Source of the DNA: CAWHMN01 sp051001135 | GTDB lineage: Bacteria; Acidobacteriota; Terriglobia; Terriglobales; Acidobacteriaceae | Assembly: GCA_051001135.1 (NCBI GenBank) | Contig: JBPCNO010000037.1 | Coordinates: 1 to 23,082, forward strand | DNA: 23,082 nucleotides | Direction of reading: 5' to 3' | Shown here: positions 13,743 to 21,399 of the stretch, in pieces | How positions within the stretch are numbered: the stretch's first letter is position 1 | Layout of the letters: each line of letters begins with the position of its first letter | The notes under the pieces: generated by a model | The model's input: only the letters and a program-made list of their open reading frames with translations | The model's database searches: none | What the model was told of the DNA's origin: nothing | Program-made: the position numbers and the translations under genes

Positions 13743-16700
13743 ATGTCATCTGGATTTCGCATGCTGCTGGCTGCGGCCGTACTGTCGCTCGCCTGCTCCG
13801 CCGCGCAGGCGCAACTGTTCGAGTCGACGCACGGAATGAAGGAACAAGGCAAACTGACTGCCCGGGAGCAGCAGGTGGTGGACCGTTTGAGCAGCCTGGA
13901 TACCTTGCCCGCAGACGGATGGCGCTTCCACGCCGGTGACGTGGCGCATGGCGAAGCGCCTGGACTGGATGACAGCACCTGGCAGACGGTCGAGCCCAAG
14001 ACGACAGCACCCACGGATGCGGTGTGGTATCGCCGGATGATCGAAGTGCCAAAGACGCTGCATGGATATGACCTGACCGGGTCGCGCGTCTGGTTCCGCT
14101 TCATCGCCAATGCGAACGGGCCAATGCCGGAGATCATCTACTTCAACGGACGGCGCGTGGCTATGGGCGATGATCTGGAGCCGATCGTGCTGTTCGACGA
14201 TGCCAAGCCAGGTGACAAAGTGCTGGTCGCCGTGAAATTACTGCCCACGGTCGATGAAAAGCATTTTGCAGGGGTGGAGACGCGCATCGAGTTCGCGAGC
14301 ACTCGTCCGAACCCAGAAGACCTGCGCAAGGAGGTTCTTTCTGCTGCGGTGCTGCTTCCGACGCTCGCCAAGGACCCTTCGAGCGACGAGGCCGCGCTGG
14401 CCAAAGCAGCAGGCGAGGTGGACCTTCAGTCACTGGAAAGCTCGGATCAAGGTAAGTTTGATGCCTCGCTGCGGCAGGCGCAGCAATCGCTCGAAGTGCT
14501 GCGGCCCACGCTGCAGCAGGCCAGCTATCATCTGACCGGCAACTCGCATATCGATGCGGCGTGGCTGTGGCCGTGGACCGAGACGGTGGATGTGGTGAAG
14601 CGCACCTTCGGCACCGCGGTGCAGTTGATGAACGAGTATCCGACCTACACCTACACGCAGTCGGCGGCGGTGTACAACCAGTGGATGGCCGATAAGTATC
14701 CGGAGCTGAACGCGCAGATCAAGCAGCGCATCCAGCAGGGGCGCTGGGAGTTGGTGGGCGGCATGTGGCTGGAGCCGGACCTGAACATGCCAGATGGGGA
14801 GTCGCTGGTACGTCAGTTGCTGGTGGGTCAGGCTACATTCAAGAAGCTATACGGAGTCACGACGCGCATCGGCTGGAATCCGGATTCGTTCGGCTATAAC
14901 TGGCAACTTCCGCAGATTTACAAGCGCTCCGGCCTGGATTACTTCGTTACCCAGAAGATGGCGTGGAACGACACTAACCAGTTGCCGTTCAAACTTTTCT
15001 GGTGGGAGTCGCCTGACGGCAGCAAGGTGCTCACCTATTTCCCGCACGACTATGCGAATAACAATCTGGATCCCGTTCGTCTGGCCAAAGATCTGGCAGT
15101 TGCGCGCACCCGCTCGCCGGGCATGCTGGACATGATGGATCTGTTTGGTGTGGGCGATCACGGCGGCGGTCCGACGCGCGCGATGCTGGATGAAGGCCTG
15201 CATTGGATGGAGCCGAACAAGGTGATCCCGAAAGAAGAGTTCGGCACCGCGCAACCGTACTTCTCGAAGGTGGAGAAGGAGATCAATCCGGCGTCGCCGA
15301 CCTGGAACTACGAGAGCATCGCCAAGGGCGACACTCAACTGCCTACGCCCGGCACGGGACAAATCAGCATTCCTACGTGGAAGGATGAACTCTATTTCGA
15401 GTACCACCGTGGCGTCTTTACCACGCAGGCGAACCACAAGCGCAACATGCGCGACAGTGAAGAATGGGTGTTGAACGCCGAGAAGTATGCGTCACTCGCG
15501 TGGTTGGAAGGGCGGCCGTACCCCGCGACCGAGCTGACGGATGCATGGAAGAAGGTGCTGTTCAACCAGTTCCACGATCTCGCGGCGGGTTCGGGCATCG
15601 CCGTCATTTACCGGGAGGCGCAGCAGGACTACGATCAGGTGCACTGGGCGGCCAATGAGGTGTCGAACAAGTCGCTCCATCTGCTGCAGGCGGGGGTAGA
15701 TACGCGCAGCACGACGGGTGTTCCCGTCCTGGTCTTCAATCCGCTGGGATGGCAACGGTCCGGCGTGGTCAACGTTAGCGTGCAAATGCCGGCGGCCTCT
15801 GCCGAAGGGGTGTCGGTCATGGATGCGCACAATCATGTGCTGCCATCGGAGATCGTCTCCGCTGACCCCGCGACGCATACGTATCAGTTGCGGATACGGA
15901 CGGAGGCGGTGCCCTCCATGGGCTACCAGGTGCTGCATGTCGCGCCCGGGAAGAAGAGTTTTCCCAGCGACCTGAAGGCTAGCGGCGACACGATTGAGAA
16001 CTCCGTTCTGCGGGTCAAGGTCGACCCAACAACCGGCTGCATTACGTCGCTCTTCGACAAGAAGGCGAACTTTGAGACGCTGGCTGCAGGTACTTGCGGC
16101 AATGAACTGCAGGCGTTCAAAGACACGCCGAAGGACTACGACGCGTGGAATATCGATCCGGGCACACTCGACCAGCCGCCGACCAAACTCGATACGGCTG
16201 ACTCCGTCAAGCTTGTGGAACAGGGACCCATGCGCGCGACCATTCGTGTGACGCGTAGCTGGCAGAGCTCGAAATTCGTGCAAGAGATTACGCTTTACAC
16301 TGGCGCAGATCACGTGGTCGTCTCCAATGACATCGACTGGCATGAGACGCACGTTCTGCTGAAGGCCGCATTCGAGCTTGCGGCAACCAGCGATGTGGCT
16401 ACCTATGAGATTCCCTATGGAACGATCCAGCGGCCGACCACGCGCAATAACAGTTGGGAGAAGGCAAAGTTCGAGGTGCCGGCGATGCGCTGGGCTGATC
16501 TCGGCGACGGGCATCACGGCTTCAGCCTGATCAACAATTCGAAATACGGATACGATGCGGTGGGCAACACGCTGCGCCTGTCGCTGCTGCGCTCGCCTGT
16601 CTGGCCTGATCCGCAGGCGGATCGTGGTCCCCACCACTTCAGCTATGCGCTCTACCCACATGCCGGAGACTGGAAGCAGGCATTGAGTGTCCGCCAAGGT

Positions 16701-17063
16701 TACGATTTCAATTACAAGCTGAAAGCCATGCAGGTGGAGGCGCACACCGGCACGTTGCCACCCGAGCACTCGTTCGTGGGCGTCGAGGGGGACGATGTAG
16801 CCCTGACGGCGCTCAAGAAGACGGAAGATGGCAACGGGCTGCTGCTGCGCTTCTATGAATGGGCAGGCAAGCCCGGCAATGTCACGCTTACGGTTCCCGT
16901 GGGGGCCAAGAGCGCAACGCTTACGAACCTGATGGAGACACCGGAAGGCCAGCCGCTTCCGGTCACCGGCGACCACGTTACCGTACCGGTGACTCCCTAT
17001 GAGATACAGTCAGTGCGCGTCGACTATGCGCCCGCTAGCCAAGGGGAAAGCGCGCAGAAGTAG
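13743..17063 (+). CDS. Exported alpha-mannosidase, GH38
   Basis: A 1106-aa protein. It has a signal peptide (MLLAAAVLSLACSAAQA, cut before Gln) and a jelly-roll-like region (about 60-190, with DDSTWQTVEPKT...WYRRMIEVP...IIYFNGRRV). The GH38 catalytic domain follows, with the zinc-binding HID motif in TGNSHIDAAWLWPW (His269, Asp271) and the nucleophile region GWNPDSFGYN (Asp381). The middle three-helix part (YHRGVFTTQANHKRNMRDSEEWVLNAEKYASLAWL, FNQFHDLAAGSGI) and the long C-terminal beta domains are complete. It should remove alpha-mannosyl residues from glycans in the periplasm or outside. GGAGG at 13731-13735 lies 7 nt before the ATG at 13743; the frame upstream to 13605 lacks a signal and site. 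Confidence 0.96.
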   Translation: MSSGFRMLLAAAVLSLACSAAQAQLFESTHGMKEQGKLTAREQQVVDRLSSLDTLPADGWRFHAGDVAHGEAPGLDDSTWQTVEPKTTAPTDAVWYRRMIEVPKTLHGYDLTGSRVWFRFIANANGPMPEIIYFNGRRVAMGDDLEPIVLFDDAKPGDKVLVAVKLLPTVDEKHFAGVETRIEFASTRPNPEDLRKEVLSAAVLLPTLAKDPSSDEAALAKAAGEVDLQSLESSDQGKFDASLRQAQQSLEVLRPTLQQASYHLTGNSHIDAAWLWPWTETVDVVKRTFGTAVQLMNEYPTYTYTQSAAVYNQWMADKYPELNAQIKQRIQQGRWELVGGMWLEPDLNMPDGESLVRQLLVGQATFKKLYGVTTRIGWNPDSFGYNWQLPQIYKRSGLDYFVTQKMAWNDTNQLPFKLFWWESPDGSKVLTYFPHDYANNNLDPVRLAKDLAVARTRSPGMLDMMDLFGVGDHGGGPTRAMLDEGLHWMEPNKVIPKEEFGTAQPYFSKVEKEINPASPTWNYESIAKGDTQLPTPGTGQISIPTWKDELYFEYHRGVFTTQANHKRNMRDSEEWVLNAEKYASLAWLEGRPYPATELTDAWKKVLFNQFHDLAAGSGIAVIYREAQQDYDQVHWAANEVSNKSLHLLQAGVDTRSTTGVPVLVFNPLGWQRSGVVNVSVQMPAASAEGVSVMDAHNHVLPSEIVSADPATHTYQLRIRTEAVPSMGYQVLHVAPGKKSFPSDLKASGDTIENSVLRVKVDPTTGCITSLFDKKANFETLAAGTCGNELQAFKDTPKDYDAWNIDPGTLDQPPTKLDTADSVKLVEQGPMRATIRVTRSWQSSKFVQEITLYTGADHVVVSNDIDWHETHVLLKAAFELAATSDVATYEIPYGTIQRPTTRNNSWEKAKFEVPAMRWADLGDGHHGFSLINNSKYGYDAVGNTLRLSLLRSPVWPDPQADRGPHHFSYALYPHAGDWKQALSVRQGYDFNYKLKAMQVEAHTGTLPPEHSFVGVEGDDVALTALKKTEDGNGLLLRFYEWAGKPGNVTLTVPVGAKSATLTNLMETPEGQPLPVTGDHVTVPVTPYEIQSVRVDYAPASQGESAQK

Positions 17064-17076
17064 CTTGTGCATTCCG

Positions 17077-17111
17077 GGGCGGCGTTCTACGTGAGCGCCG
17101 TCCTTTTTCTT
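17077..17111 (+). terminator. Rho-independent terminator of the mannosidase gene
   Basis: GGGCGGCG (17077-17084) pairs with CGCCGTCC (17096-17103) through 8 base pairs including one G-T, with an 11-nt loop, followed directly by TTTTTCTT. It starts 13 nt after the stop codon. Confidence 0.85.
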
Positions 17112-17128
17112 GTATGCGCATGAACGGG

Positions 17129-17134
17129 TACACT
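17129..17134 (+). promoter_or_regulatory. Putative -10 element (TACACT) of tdh
   Basis: TACACT follows the mannosidase terminator by about 18 nt and lies 38 nt upstream of the tdh ATG, so tdh would have its own promoter with a leader of about 30 nt. No -35 match was found at the usual distance. Confidence 0.35.
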
Positions 17135-17172
17135 CACCTGTGGCATCCCTTGGGAAGGTGGCGCGAGAAAGC

Positions 17173-18213
17173 ATGAAGGCTTTGACGAAGAGCCGCGCGG
17201 AGCGTGGATTGTGGCTCGAAGATGTGCCGGTGCCGTCATACGGCATCAACGATGTACTCATTCGCGTGCGGCGCACGGGCATCTGCGGCACGGACGTCCA
17301 TATCTACGACTGGGACGAATGGGCGCAGCACACCATACCCGTGCCGATGGTGATCGGGCACGAGTTTGTGGGCGAGATCGTGGCCGTCGGCGCGAACGTG
17401 AACGACTTCCATCCGGGTGACATCGTCAGCGGCGAAGGACACGTGACCTGTGGCCGCTGCCGCAACTGTCTCGCTGGACGGCGGCATCTTTGCGCCGCGA
17501 CTCAGGGTGTGGGCGTCAACCGGCCGGGCGCGTTCGCCGAGTTCGTGGCGCTGCCGATGAGCAATATCTGGCGGCACGATCCGGCAGTAAACCAGGACAT
17601 CGCCGCAATCTTCGATCCGTTCGGCAATGCCGTGCACACGGCGCTCACGTTTCCGGTGGTCGGGGAAGATGTGCTGATCACGGGCGCCGGTCCCATCGGC
17701 ATCATGTGCATCCCGGTGGTGCAGCGTGCCGGGGCGCGTCATGTCGTCATCACCGATCTTAACCCGTTCCGGCTGGAACTCGCCCGAAAGATGGGCGCGA
17801 CGCTGGCGATCAATCCTGCCGAGACGCCGCTGTCGGAAGTGCAGAAGCGACTGGGCATGACGGAGGGATTCGACGTTGGGTTGGAGATGTCGGGGAACGG
17901 CAGCGCCTTCCGCGAAATGATCGACAACATGGCGCACGGCGGCAAGATTGCGGTGCTCGGCATCCCGGCAAAAGAGGTCGCGCTCGACTGGTCGAAGGTC
18001 ATCTTCAACATGCTGACCATCAAGGGCATCTACGGCCGCGAGATGTATGAGACCTGGTACAAGATGTCGGTGCTCATCGGCTCCGGGCTGGACATCTCTC
18101 CGGTGATTACGCATCGCTACAGCTACGACGAATTCGAGCAGGGCTTTCAAGCGATGCGTTCAGGAAAGGCCGGCAAGGTGATCCTCGACTGGACCAGTCT
18201 TATCGGGAGCTAG
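17173..18213 (+). CDS. tdh: L-threonine 3-dehydrogenase
   Basis: A 346-aa zinc-dependent medium-chain dehydrogenase that oxidises L-threonine to 2-amino-3-ketobutyrate with NAD. It aligns with E. coli Tdh from the first residues (MKAL...) to the end. The catalytic zinc residues Cys38, His63 and Glu64 with Thr40 and His43, the structural zinc cysteines 93, 96, 99 and 107, the GVGVNRPG and AAIFDPFGNAVHTAL blocks, and the nucleotide-binding loop GAGPIGIM are all present. The longer frame from 17110 is rejected because homology starts at the ATG at 17173, although its ribosome-binding site is weak. The usual partner gene kbl is not adjacent. The 3' end overlaps the convergent DUF4380 gene by 14 bp. 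Confidence 0.96.
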   Translation: MKALTKSRAERGLWLEDVPVPSYGINDVLIRVRRTGICGTDVHIYDWDEWAQHTIPVPMVIGHEFVGEIVAVGANVNDFHPGDIVSGEGHVTCGRCRNCLAGRRHLCAATQGVGVNRPGAFAEFVALPMSNIWRHDPAVNQDIAAIFDPFGNAVHTALTFPVVGEDVLITGAGPIGIMCIPVVQRAGARHVVITDLNPFRLELARKMGATLAINPAETPLSEVQKRLGMTEGFDVGLEMSGNGSAFREMIDNMAHGGKIAVLGIPAKEVALDWSKVIFNMLTIKGIYGREMYETWYKMSVLIGSGLDISPVITHRYSYDEFEQGFQAMRSGKAGKVILDWTSLIGS

Positions 18214-19132
18214 CGGCGGCGACCAGAGGCTCGAGCGCGGCGTGCAGCGCATCCTCGTTCCGCGTTGCTTGCTCGTCCAGGCCGGGGAAGAGCATCCAGT
18301 GTTCGATCAGGGTGGTGACGGCGCCGGGATCGAGGCTGCGTTGCTCACCGAGCAATTCGATTTCCATGAAGTCACCTGCGGCGAATACTTCAGTGTTCGA
18401 GCCGTAGTCCGGATAGTGCGCCGAGTCGATATAAGTGAAGGTCTTGATGAGTACGGATGAGGCACACACGTGCGCACCCCAGCCACGTTTGTTGCGAAAC
18501 GCGATCTTCTGCGGACTGGGCATGCCGGCGTCCGCGCGCAGCAGCAGGTAGCTTTTGCCCAGGGTGTAACGAGGGTCCTCAAGATCAGTGAAGTGGTAGA
18601 GACCGAGCGGCTGGGCGATGGTCACACATTGATCATGGGAGCGGTAGGGCTCGCGCGGGAGCACGGCAGTGCCGCCTCGGAATACGGTTATGGCCCAGGG
18701 AGCAATGCTGATCGGCATCATGCCACAGTTGGTGATCGTGTGGGTGATGGTCGCGCGCGCCTGCGTAGCGTGGAGCGTCACGGCAAGCTCCTTGCCCAGG
18801 TAAGCTGCATCTACCTGCTGGCGGAGATGGATCGTCGTCCCGGCCTGAGGATCCTCGATCACTTCATACTTCACCGGTTCGTTATCGGGAGCATAGGTGC
18901 CGGGAAAGAGCTCCGGCGATGCCCACAGCCGATGTCCGGCGTAGGGCTTCCAATCTCCCAGTGCGGTCTTGATAGAGTTGTCGGGAAACTCACCAAGCGC
19001 GTTCTCTCCGGCACGCAGAGCAAAACGGAGGATGCGCGGACCGATAGCCGTCGCAACTATAAGCTCGGAGTCTTGGTTTTCGAGCCGAAGGCAATTTGAC
19101 AATCCCATGTAGCTCATCGTTGTTGGTTGCAT
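18200..19132 (-). CDS. DUF4380 protein (aldose 1-epimerase-like fold)
   Basis: A 310-aa protein recognisable by GLSNCLRLENQDSELIVATAIGPRILRF at its start, WKPYAGHRLWASPE, YAPDNEPV and TNCGMMPISIAPWAITVFRGG, a pattern I associate with DUF4380 and the galactose-mutarotase-like beta-sandwich superfamily. The His and Glu of GHRLWASPE are candidate sugar-contacting residues. No signal peptide is seen, so it is probably cytoplasmic. A role in sugar mutarotation or binding is plausible but not shown. AGAGG sits 7 nt before the ATG at 19132; the frame continues to 19177 without a better start. Its stop lies inside the end of tdh on the other strand. Confidence 0.75.
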   Translation of the reverse strand: MQPTTMSYMGLSNCLRLENQDSELIVATAIGPRILRFALRAGENALGEFPDNSIKTALGDWKPYAGHRLWASPELFPGTYAPDNEPVKYEVIEDPQAGTTIHLRQQVDAAYLGKELAVTLHATQARATITHTITNCGMMPISIAPWAITVFRGGTAVLPREPYRSHDQCVTIAQPLGLYHFTDLEDPRYTLGKSYLLLRADAGMPSPQKIAFRNKRGWGAHVCASSVLIKTFTYIDSAHYPDYGSNTEVFAAGDFMEIELLGEQRSLDPGAVTTLIEHWMLFPGLDEQATRNEDALHAALEPLVAAASSR

Positions 19133-19163
19133 GCCGGAGCCTCTATTTCGTCGATGCGGATTT

Positions 19164-19204
19164 GCCGAGCGCGTCACCTTCGCTCGGCGGCCCTTCTTTG
19201 GGCC
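19164..19204 (-). terminator. Two consecutive strong hairpins between the Lys-rich and DUF4380 genes
   Basis: GCCGAGCG (19164-19171) pairs perfectly with CGCTCGGC (19181-19188), and GGCCC (19189-19193) with GGGCC (19200-19204). They lie after the Lys-rich gene stop and about 30 bp upstream of the DUF4380 start. There is no T tract on the minus strand, so termination is uncertain; they could also structure the DUF4380 leader. Confidence 0.45.
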
Positions 19205-19222
19205 TCTCGCTATCGTAAGGGC

Positions 19223-19525
19223 TCAAGGTTTCTTGGCGCTGGACTTCTTACCGGCTGCGCTCCCGGCCTTCTTGCTTACGGAGCGGCGCTCGCTGGCCGA
19301 AGGCGATTTGGATTTCGCCTGCTCAGCTCGCTTGCCACCGAGTGCGATTTGTTTTTTGCGGGCAGTCTCGCGTTTCACCGTCTTGCCGCCATTGCGGCTT
19401 GCAGGCTTCTTCCGGCAGCTGCCTTCCTCGTGCTCGCTCTTGCCCGGCACCGGTTCGTATCCCGGCCAGCAGCGGGAGCTCTTGCTGTATTCCTTAGCGG
19501 ATGCTTTGCTTGTTGTAGTTGCCAT
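19223..19525 (-). CDS. Lys/Arg-rich small protein with a CWPGYEPVPGK motif
   Basis: A 100-aa, very basic protein. Residues 18-41 (RCWPGYEPVPGK...GSCRKKP, with Cys19 and Cys37) form the only ordered-looking block. The rest (about 42-100) is a low-complexity tail of Lys, Arg, Ser and Ala ending KKAGSAAGKKSSAKKP, reminiscent of histone H1-like or other nucleic-acid-binding tails. The C-W-x-G-Y block resembles short motifs in small bacterial and phage proteins, but I do not know a function. No Shine-Dalgarno sequence is apparent before the ATG at 19525, which lowers confidence in the start. It lies 73 bp after the deacetylase stop on the same strand. Confidence 0.65.
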   Translation of the reverse strand: MATTTSKASAKEYSKSSRCWPGYEPVPGKSEHEEGSCRKKPASRNGGKTVKRETARKKQIALGGKRAEQAKSKSPSASERRSVSKKAGSAAGKKSSAKKP

Positions 19526-19598
19526 ACGGCATGAGAGGAGTGCCTGTCCTCCGGAGTTGCGTCATGCATGGTTCCGCATTCACACGCTCAAAGATCAA

Positions 19599-20348
19599 CT
19601 AAGCGGAACAGGAGACAAGACTCGGCTCCGCGGCCCAGGCATCGACGGTAACAAAGCGCATACCGCCGCGTGGCGCCAATGCCAGCAGGTTGGCGGTAGC
19701 CGTCACAGTCCGGCGGCGGTCGACACCGAAAGCGGTGTGGCTGCCATCGTGCAGCAAGATGTTGCTGCCGCGCCTTCTCCGTTGATTGCGCAGGATACCG
19801 CGCTCAATGCGCTCCTCGATCTCCGCCGCGGAGCGAGCGTTCCAATCGTGTGCCGTCACATTCCACATCACCGGAACCTGATCCATCTCGCGCAGGATGT
19901 GAAACAGCTCCGGCCGGCGCGCGCCGAACGGTGGCCGGAAGTAACGCACACGTTCGCCGATGGTGTCCTCGAGAATGGCCGTAGTCGCGGCGAGCTCAGA
20001 CCGGATGCGCTTGCGCGAACTGTACATCAGCGGCGGGTGGTGCATGGTGTGGCTGCCGATCAGGTGCCCGGCCTGGTGGACTGCCTTGACTACCTGCGGA
20101 TACTGCTTGGCGAATTGGCCGATGAGAAAGAAGGTGGCACGGATCTGGTGACGCGATAGGACGTCAAGCAGTTGATGCGTATAGGGATCGTTGGGACCGT
20201 CGTCATAGGTGAGCGCCACCTCAGCGGGGTTGCTGCCGGCCAGAATGGCATGGCCAAAGAAACGCGACTGCGGCCACAAAGCGGCGTAGTGATAGCCGCC
20301 TGCCGCGAGGGAGGCGGTTGTGGCGGCGATAGCGAGCGGCAGCAGCAT
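19599..20348 (-). CDS. Polysaccharide deacetylase (CE4, NodB-like), membrane-anchored or exported
   Basis: A 249-aa protein with an N-terminal hydrophobic segment (MLLPLAIAATTASLAAGGYHYAALW) serving as anchor or signal. The NodB domain motifs are all visible: TYDDGPNDPYT (Asp49, Asp50), GSHTMHHP (zinc ligands His100 and His104), RPPFGARRP (Arg138), WNVTAHDWN and NILLHDGS (His200). It should remove N-acetyl groups from a GlcNAc-type polymer in the envelope. The frame is open to 20468, but the extra 40 residues are Cys/Arg-rich and unlike the family. The ATG at 20348 has no Shine-Dalgarno and is preceded by TACACT placed so that transcription could begin at or next to the start codon. Confidence 0.88.
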   Translation of the reverse strand: MLLPLAIAATTASLAAGGYHYAALWPQSRFFGHAILAGSNPAEVALTYDDGPNDPYTHQLLDVLSRHQIRATFFLIGQFAKQYPQVVKAVHQAGHLIGSHTMHHPPLMYSSRKRIRSELAATTAILEDTIGERVRYFRPPFGARRPELFHILREMDQVPVMWNVTAHDWNARSAAEIEERIERGILRNQRRRRGSNILLHDGSHTAFGVDRRRTVTATANLLALAPRGGMRFVTVDAWAAEPSLVSCSA

Positions 20349-20355
20349 TGGCGCA

Positions 20356-20361
20356 AGTGTA
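20356..20361 (-). promoter_or_regulatory. Putative -10 element (TACACT) of the deacetylase gene, leaderless candidate
   Basis: On the minus strand TACACT ends 7 nt before the ATG at 20348, so a normal start distance would place +1 at the A of the start codon or one base before. The 14-base stretch 20348-20361 is the same as 4703-4716 upstream of the PP2C gene. No -35 consensus was found. Confidence 0.4.
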
Positions 20362-20441
20362 GCAAGCGTGGCGGCGTGCGCCAGATAACACAAGTGCGCA
20401 CGAATGGGTGAGCAAGGCCCTGCATTTCTGTTGCAAAGGCG

Positions 20442-20449
20442 TATACACT
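20442..20449 (+). promoter_or_regulatory. Putative -10 element (TATACACT) of panBC
   Basis: TATACACT contains both a near-consensus TATACA and the TACACT seen before other genes here. It lies about 48 nt upstream of the panB ATG, leaving a leader of about 42 nt with a GGAG site. No -35 consensus at 16-18 nt. Confidence 0.4.
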
Positions 20450-20497
20450 GTCCGAGTACGGGTGGCATCCCCCTGGGAGCCGCACTGGAGAGATCGA

Positions 20498-21394
20498 ATG
20501 AGCGTTACCGAACTGCGCAGCGTGCCGGCTTCCGCTGCTTCCCCCAAGACTACCGTCAGCACCCTCCTTCAAAAGAAGCATAAGGCAGAACCCATTACGG
20601 CGCTGACCGCGTACGACTACGCGATTGCGCGCATCGTGGATGAGGCAGGCGTGGACGTCGTTCTGGTCGGCGATTCGCTGGCCATGGTGGTGATGGGCCA
20701 CGAGAGCACCATGGCCGTCACGGTGGACGAGATGCTGCACCACACGCGGGCGGTTCGCCGCGCGGTGAAGCGCGCCCTGCTGGTCGCGGATATGCCCTTC
20801 GGCTCCTATCAGGTGAGCAATGCCGATGGCGTGGCGAATGCGGTCCGCTTCCTCAAAGAGGCGGGGGCGGAGGCGGTCAAGATCGAAGGGGCCCGTCCGC
20901 AACTGGTGGAGCGACTTACCGCGGCGGAGATTCCCGTCTTCGGCCATCTGGGGCTTACCCCGCAGTCTATCCACCGCATGAGCGGCTACAAAGTACAAGG
21001 CAAGTCGCGCAGCGCCGTGAAGGAGCTGCGCGCGGCGGCGAAAGATCTGGAGCATGCCGGCGCGTGCGCCCTGGTGCTCGAAGGTATGCCGCGGGAGCTG
21101 GCGGCGGAGATCACGGCCGAACTGGAGGTTCCCACCATCGGCATCGGCGCCGGTCCGGACTGCGATGGGCAGATCCTGGTCAGCTACGATCTGCTCAACC
21201 TGACCTTCGCGCCTCCAGCGAAGTTCGTACGCCGTTACGGCGACGCGGCGTCGCTCATCCGCACGGCGGTTGCAGCTTTCCGGGAGGATGTGGTCTCCCG
21301 CCAATACCCGACTGACGCGGAGAGCTATCACCTGCCGGAAGAGGCGCGGGTGGCGCTCGAGGCGCAGGCTCCGCATCACCGTCAGAAGGCGTAA
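20498..21394 (+). CDS. panB: 3-methyl-2-oxobutanoate hydroxymethyltransferase
   Basis: A 298-aa enzyme that transfers a hydroxymethyl group from 5,10-methylene-tetrahydrofolate to 2-oxoisovalerate, the first step to pantothenate. Metal and substrate residues are in place: VLVGDSLAM (Asp59), LVADMPFGSY (Asp98), AVKIEGA (Glu130) and LVLEGMP (Glu195), plus the GHLGLTPQS and IGIGAGPDCDGQILV blocks. It is somewhat longer than E. coli PanB (264 aa) because of about 14 extra N-terminal residues and a longer C-terminus. The ATG at 20498 follows GGAG by about 8 nt; the GTG-initiated frame from 20408 is not supported. panC follows after 5 bp. Confidence 0.97.
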   Translation: MSVTELRSVPASAASPKTTVSTLLQKKHKAEPITALTAYDYAIARIVDEAGVDVVLVGDSLAMVVMGHESTMAVTVDEMLHHTRAVRRAVKRALLVADMPFGSYQVSNADGVANAVRFLKEAGAEAVKIEGARPQLVERLTAAEIPVFGHLGLTPQSIHRMSGYKVQGKSRSAVKELRAAAKDLEHAGACALVLEGMPRELAAEITAELEVPTIGIGAGPDCDGQILVSYDLLNLTFAPPAKFVRRYGDAASLIRTAVAAFREDVVSRQYPTDAESYHLPEEARVALEAQAPHHRQKA

Positions 21395-21399
21395 CCTCC

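Noticed and set aside
15492..16976. 494-codon open frame on the minus strand
   Set aside because: It lies entirely opposite the GH38 mannosidase, whose motifs are certain; Arg/His-rich composition is typical of a shadow frame.
19131..20159. 342-codon plus-strand frame
   Set aside because: It is opposite the deacetylase and Lys-rich genes and has no family similarity.
20090..21379. 429-codon minus-strand frame
   Set aside because: It is antisense to panB and then runs into the deacetylase in a wrong frame; no domain is recognisable.
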